A DNA stretch of 64,000 bases, from NCBI GenBank assembly GCA_965220305.1, contig OZ244817.1, forward strand, positions 1,054,001 through 1,118,000, in the 5' to 3' direction. This stretch comes from G965220305 sp965220305. GTDB taxonomy: Bacteria; Chloroflexota; Dehalococcoidia; Lucifugimonadales; UBA3495. The notes under the pieces were generated by a model. It worked only from the letters and a program-made list of their open reading frames with translations, was not told the origin of the DNA and ran no database searches. Position 1 is the first letter of the stretch. The number at the start of each line of letters is the position of its first letter. The position numbers and the translations under genes are program-made. This document shows, piece by piece, positions 62,489-64,000 of this stretch.

Positions 62489-62525
62489 CCGGGGGCGCTC
62501 TGATGAGACCAGCGCGCGCCCCCGG
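62489..62525 (+). other. GC hairpin CCGGGGGCGC/GCGCCCCCGG
   Basis: A 10-bp stem, 17-nt loop, 41 bp before the next ATG. Third copy of the arm sequence seen at 30968 and 47541. Confidence 0.6.
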
Positions 62526-62566
62526 ACCAACGGAAGAAAAGATTGCAGGCCAACAGGAGAGAGAAA

Positions 62567-63289
62567 ATGCTCGGAGACACCACCCTGGAGATATATTCCC
62601 AAAACCCCGGAGACCCACGGCAACCCGTCGCCCCGGAGACCACCGACGACGAGGCCACCGACCTCTGCATCGCAATGGTCATCAGGCAACTGACCCCCAA
62701 CCTCCGTCCCACACACCCCTACAGGAGCCCGGGAACCCAGGAGGATGAGGTCCCCAACGTGCGGGTGGCCTTCGACCTTCCCCAGGACGACCGTCCTACT
62801 CCCCCCTGGCTGCAGCGCGTGGACTCGCTCACCGCCACCCTCACCTGGCTGGACGAGGACGGGGAACCCGACCCCGGCAGGGAGCCGGTTTTCCTCAGCC
62901 CCACCCTCTACCTGGAGGGCGGCGACGAATGGGAAATGCTGGCGCTGCACACAGCCGGCATCAACCTGGAACAGGAGGAGCTCTCAGACCTGCTCTTTGA
63001 CGCCTACCGGAACAGCGTCCAAGACGACGACTACAGCGAGTGGGACGACCTGAAGTACGAGCTCCGCGCCTTCAGGGAGCGCATGGAGGACGTCGCTGCC
63101 GCCATCCTGGAGGACCCACACGAGGCCTTCCGGGACCGCCTTAGCAGCTACCTGACGCTCTTCGACCCCGGGCCCCTGAGGTGGCCCGACCAGGAGTTCA
63201 GCATCAGCGTCCAAGACGGCGGGACGGTCATCAACTTCACCGTCAGGGCTCAACAGCCGGCCCAGGAAGCCGCCAACCCCCACAGCTAA
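62567..63289 (+). CDS. Hypothetical acidic protein
   Basis: A 240-residue protein from ATG 62567 (CAGGAGAGAG upstream). Two beta-rich parts (VPNVRVAFDLPQDDRP, SLTATLTWLDEDGEPD) and a helical middle (LSDLLFDAYRNSVQDDDYSE, AFRERMEDVAAAILEDPHEA). Strongly acidic. No family recognised. Confidence 0.55.
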   Translation: MLGDTTLEIYSQNPGDPRQPVAPETTDDEATDLCIAMVIRQLTPNLRPTHPYRSPGTQEDEVPNVRVAFDLPQDDRPTPPWLQRVDSLTATLTWLDEDGEPDPGREPVFLSPTLYLEGGDEWEMLALHTAGINLEQEELSDLLFDAYRNSVQDDDYSEWDDLKYELRAFRERMEDVAAAILEDPHEAFRDRLSSYLTLFDPGPLRWPDQEFSISVQDGGTVINFTVRAQQPAQEAANPHS

Positions 63290-63450
63290 CTGCAACGGCG
63301 CTACTGCGTCTGCTGCTGCGCCGGCCAGTGCGACCCAGCATGCCCCTCCCTAGTGCAGCCACCAAAGGCACTGGCGCTCCTGCGGCCCCTGCCCCACCCA
63401 GCCCTACAACCCTGAATGCCGTCACCTGAACTGCACCCCCGGGAGGCCGA
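63290..63450 (+). other. Cysteine-rich frames, possible frameshifted zinc microprotein
   Basis: Directly after a TAA one frame reads RRYCVCCCAGQCDPACPSLV. A neighbouring frame then reads HWRSCGPCPTQPYNPECRHL and NC. A shift near 63360 would join them into one Cys-rich chain. No start codon was found. Confidence 0.3.
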
Positions 63451-63649
63451 GCGGGCCATGCTGAACGCCCTCAGAAAACTGTGGGACCAGGAGACCACCT
63501 TCGAGAAGACGCTGCTGCAGTTCCGGCCCGAGCCCAGCCAGATGGACCACAGCTTCATCATCGTGGAGAGGAACGGCAACCGCCGGCAGGTGACCGGCCG
63601 GGAGTTGGAGGAGATGCAGCAGGCCCGGATGGCAGAGGGACGGGAGTAG
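63416..63649 (+). CDS. Hypothetical protein
   Basis: A 77-residue protein (MLNALRKLWDQETTFEKTLL, DHSFIIVERNGNRRQVTGRE). The ATG at 63416 lacks a ribosome site; ATG 63458 follows GGGAGG and may be the true start. Confidence 0.45.
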   Translation: MPSPELHPREAERAMLNALRKLWDQETTFEKTLLQFRPEPSQMDHSFIIVERNGNRRQVTGRELEEMQQARMAEGRE

Positions 63650-63743
63650 AGAGGGACCCCGGAGGAGCCATCCCCCGTACCCGCCCCCCGGAACACCAGA
63701 GGACCGGGGGGCAACCAGGAAAGACAGGAGGAAAAACACAACC

Positions 63744-64000
63744 ATGAACGCCGACGTCGACACAGACGCCGCCCACATAATGGCGGAAATAAGGACCTTC
63801 CGGAGACAAATGGACGAACTCGCCGCACTCACGGAGGGCAGCGCGAAGCAGGACCCCGACGCCGGCTGCAGCCCGGAGCCCGGAGGTCAGCTGGAATCCA
63901 GGGAAAACGTACTCCAGGCCGCCCGGGAAGTGGTGGAGGGGACCACCACGTTCCGGCAGATCACCTTCCGGGACCTGCCCGACATCCGCATAAGGCTGGA
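63744..64000 (+). CDS. Hypothetical protein, truncated by window end
   Basis: Open from ATG 63744 (CAGGAGGAAAAACAC upstream) to the window edge. The visible part is MNADVDTDAAHIMAEIRTFR then QMDELAALTEG, an acidic/Pro linker and ENVLQAAREVVEGTTTFRQI. Helical N-terminus. No family recognised. Confidence 0.45.
   Translation, partial: MNADVDTDAAHIMAEIRTFRRQMDELAALTEGSAKQDPDAGCSPEPGGQLESRENVLQAAREVVEGTTTFRQITFRDLPDIRIRL

Noticed and set aside
62495..62540. CTGATGAG in a hairpin as a hammerhead ribozyme
   Set aside because: The required GAAA and the third stem are not in position; the two sister hairpins lack CTGATGA.
1..64000. CRISPR array, rRNA or integron cassettes
   Set aside because: No regularly spaced identical repeats with unique spacers, no rRNA-like segment and no integron integrase or attC series were seen.

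Overview
The window is high-GC bacterial DNA made almost entirely of mobile-element sequence. No rRNA, tRNA or CRISPR was seen. The type IV secretion genes (PrgI-like, TrbL-like, VirB4, VirD4), the replication-relaxation protein and the gene style point to an uncultured Chloroflexota-type host (Dehalococcoidia/SAR202-like). That assignment is inference; nothing here proves the taxon.

Region A (1 to about 23,145) is the right-hand part of an integrative conjugative element. It holds the 3' end of a giant cadherin/PKD-repeat adhesin, several helix-turn-helix regulators, a TPR protein and a five-copy iteron-like array of 40-41 bp period. A rightward transfer operon follows: TrbL-like channel, two pilin-like small membrane proteins, a PrgI-like fusion, VirB4, VirD4, replication-relaxation protein and a small regulator. 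A large serine recombinase closes the element. Its 3' end runs straight into the C-terminal fragment of a SNF2-type helicase, so the element appears to sit inside a helicase gene of a resident replicon.

Region B (23,150 to 28,400) is a junkyard. It has an internally deleted ISAs1-family IS with a perfect 10-bp target duplication next to a DUF1643 gene, an IS5-family IS inside a MITE, two more copies of that MITE family, and a broken Cas4/RecB-like nuclease.

Region C (28,400 to 64,000) resembles a large phage or phage-plasmid. Many short, mostly rightward genes lack recognisable families, and several are zinc-ribbon microproteins. Among them sit enzymes of nucleotide and nucleic-acid metabolism: an OB-SLOG fusion, a Nudix protein, a DUF1937 deoxyribosyltransferase-like protein, a repeat-rich C5-cytosine methyltransferase, DUF488, a PfkB kinase, a DRB0094-type RNA ligase, a two-domain dCTP deaminase, ThyX, a radical SAM protein and a truncated N6-adenine methylase. 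An AT-rich stretch with repeated GAGTAAC/GTTACTC motifs near 35.6-36.0 kb is the best origin candidate.

The most unusual object is a 3.26-kb unit (50,074-53,328) bounded by a 26/27-bp inverted repeat. It carries a single leftward gene for a nuclease-like zinc protein and no transposase. That gene is itself split by an IS110-family element whose exact ends can be read from the restored reading frame. Frameshifts are frequent, so some may be assembly errors; the MITE and IS insertions with target duplications are real structures.
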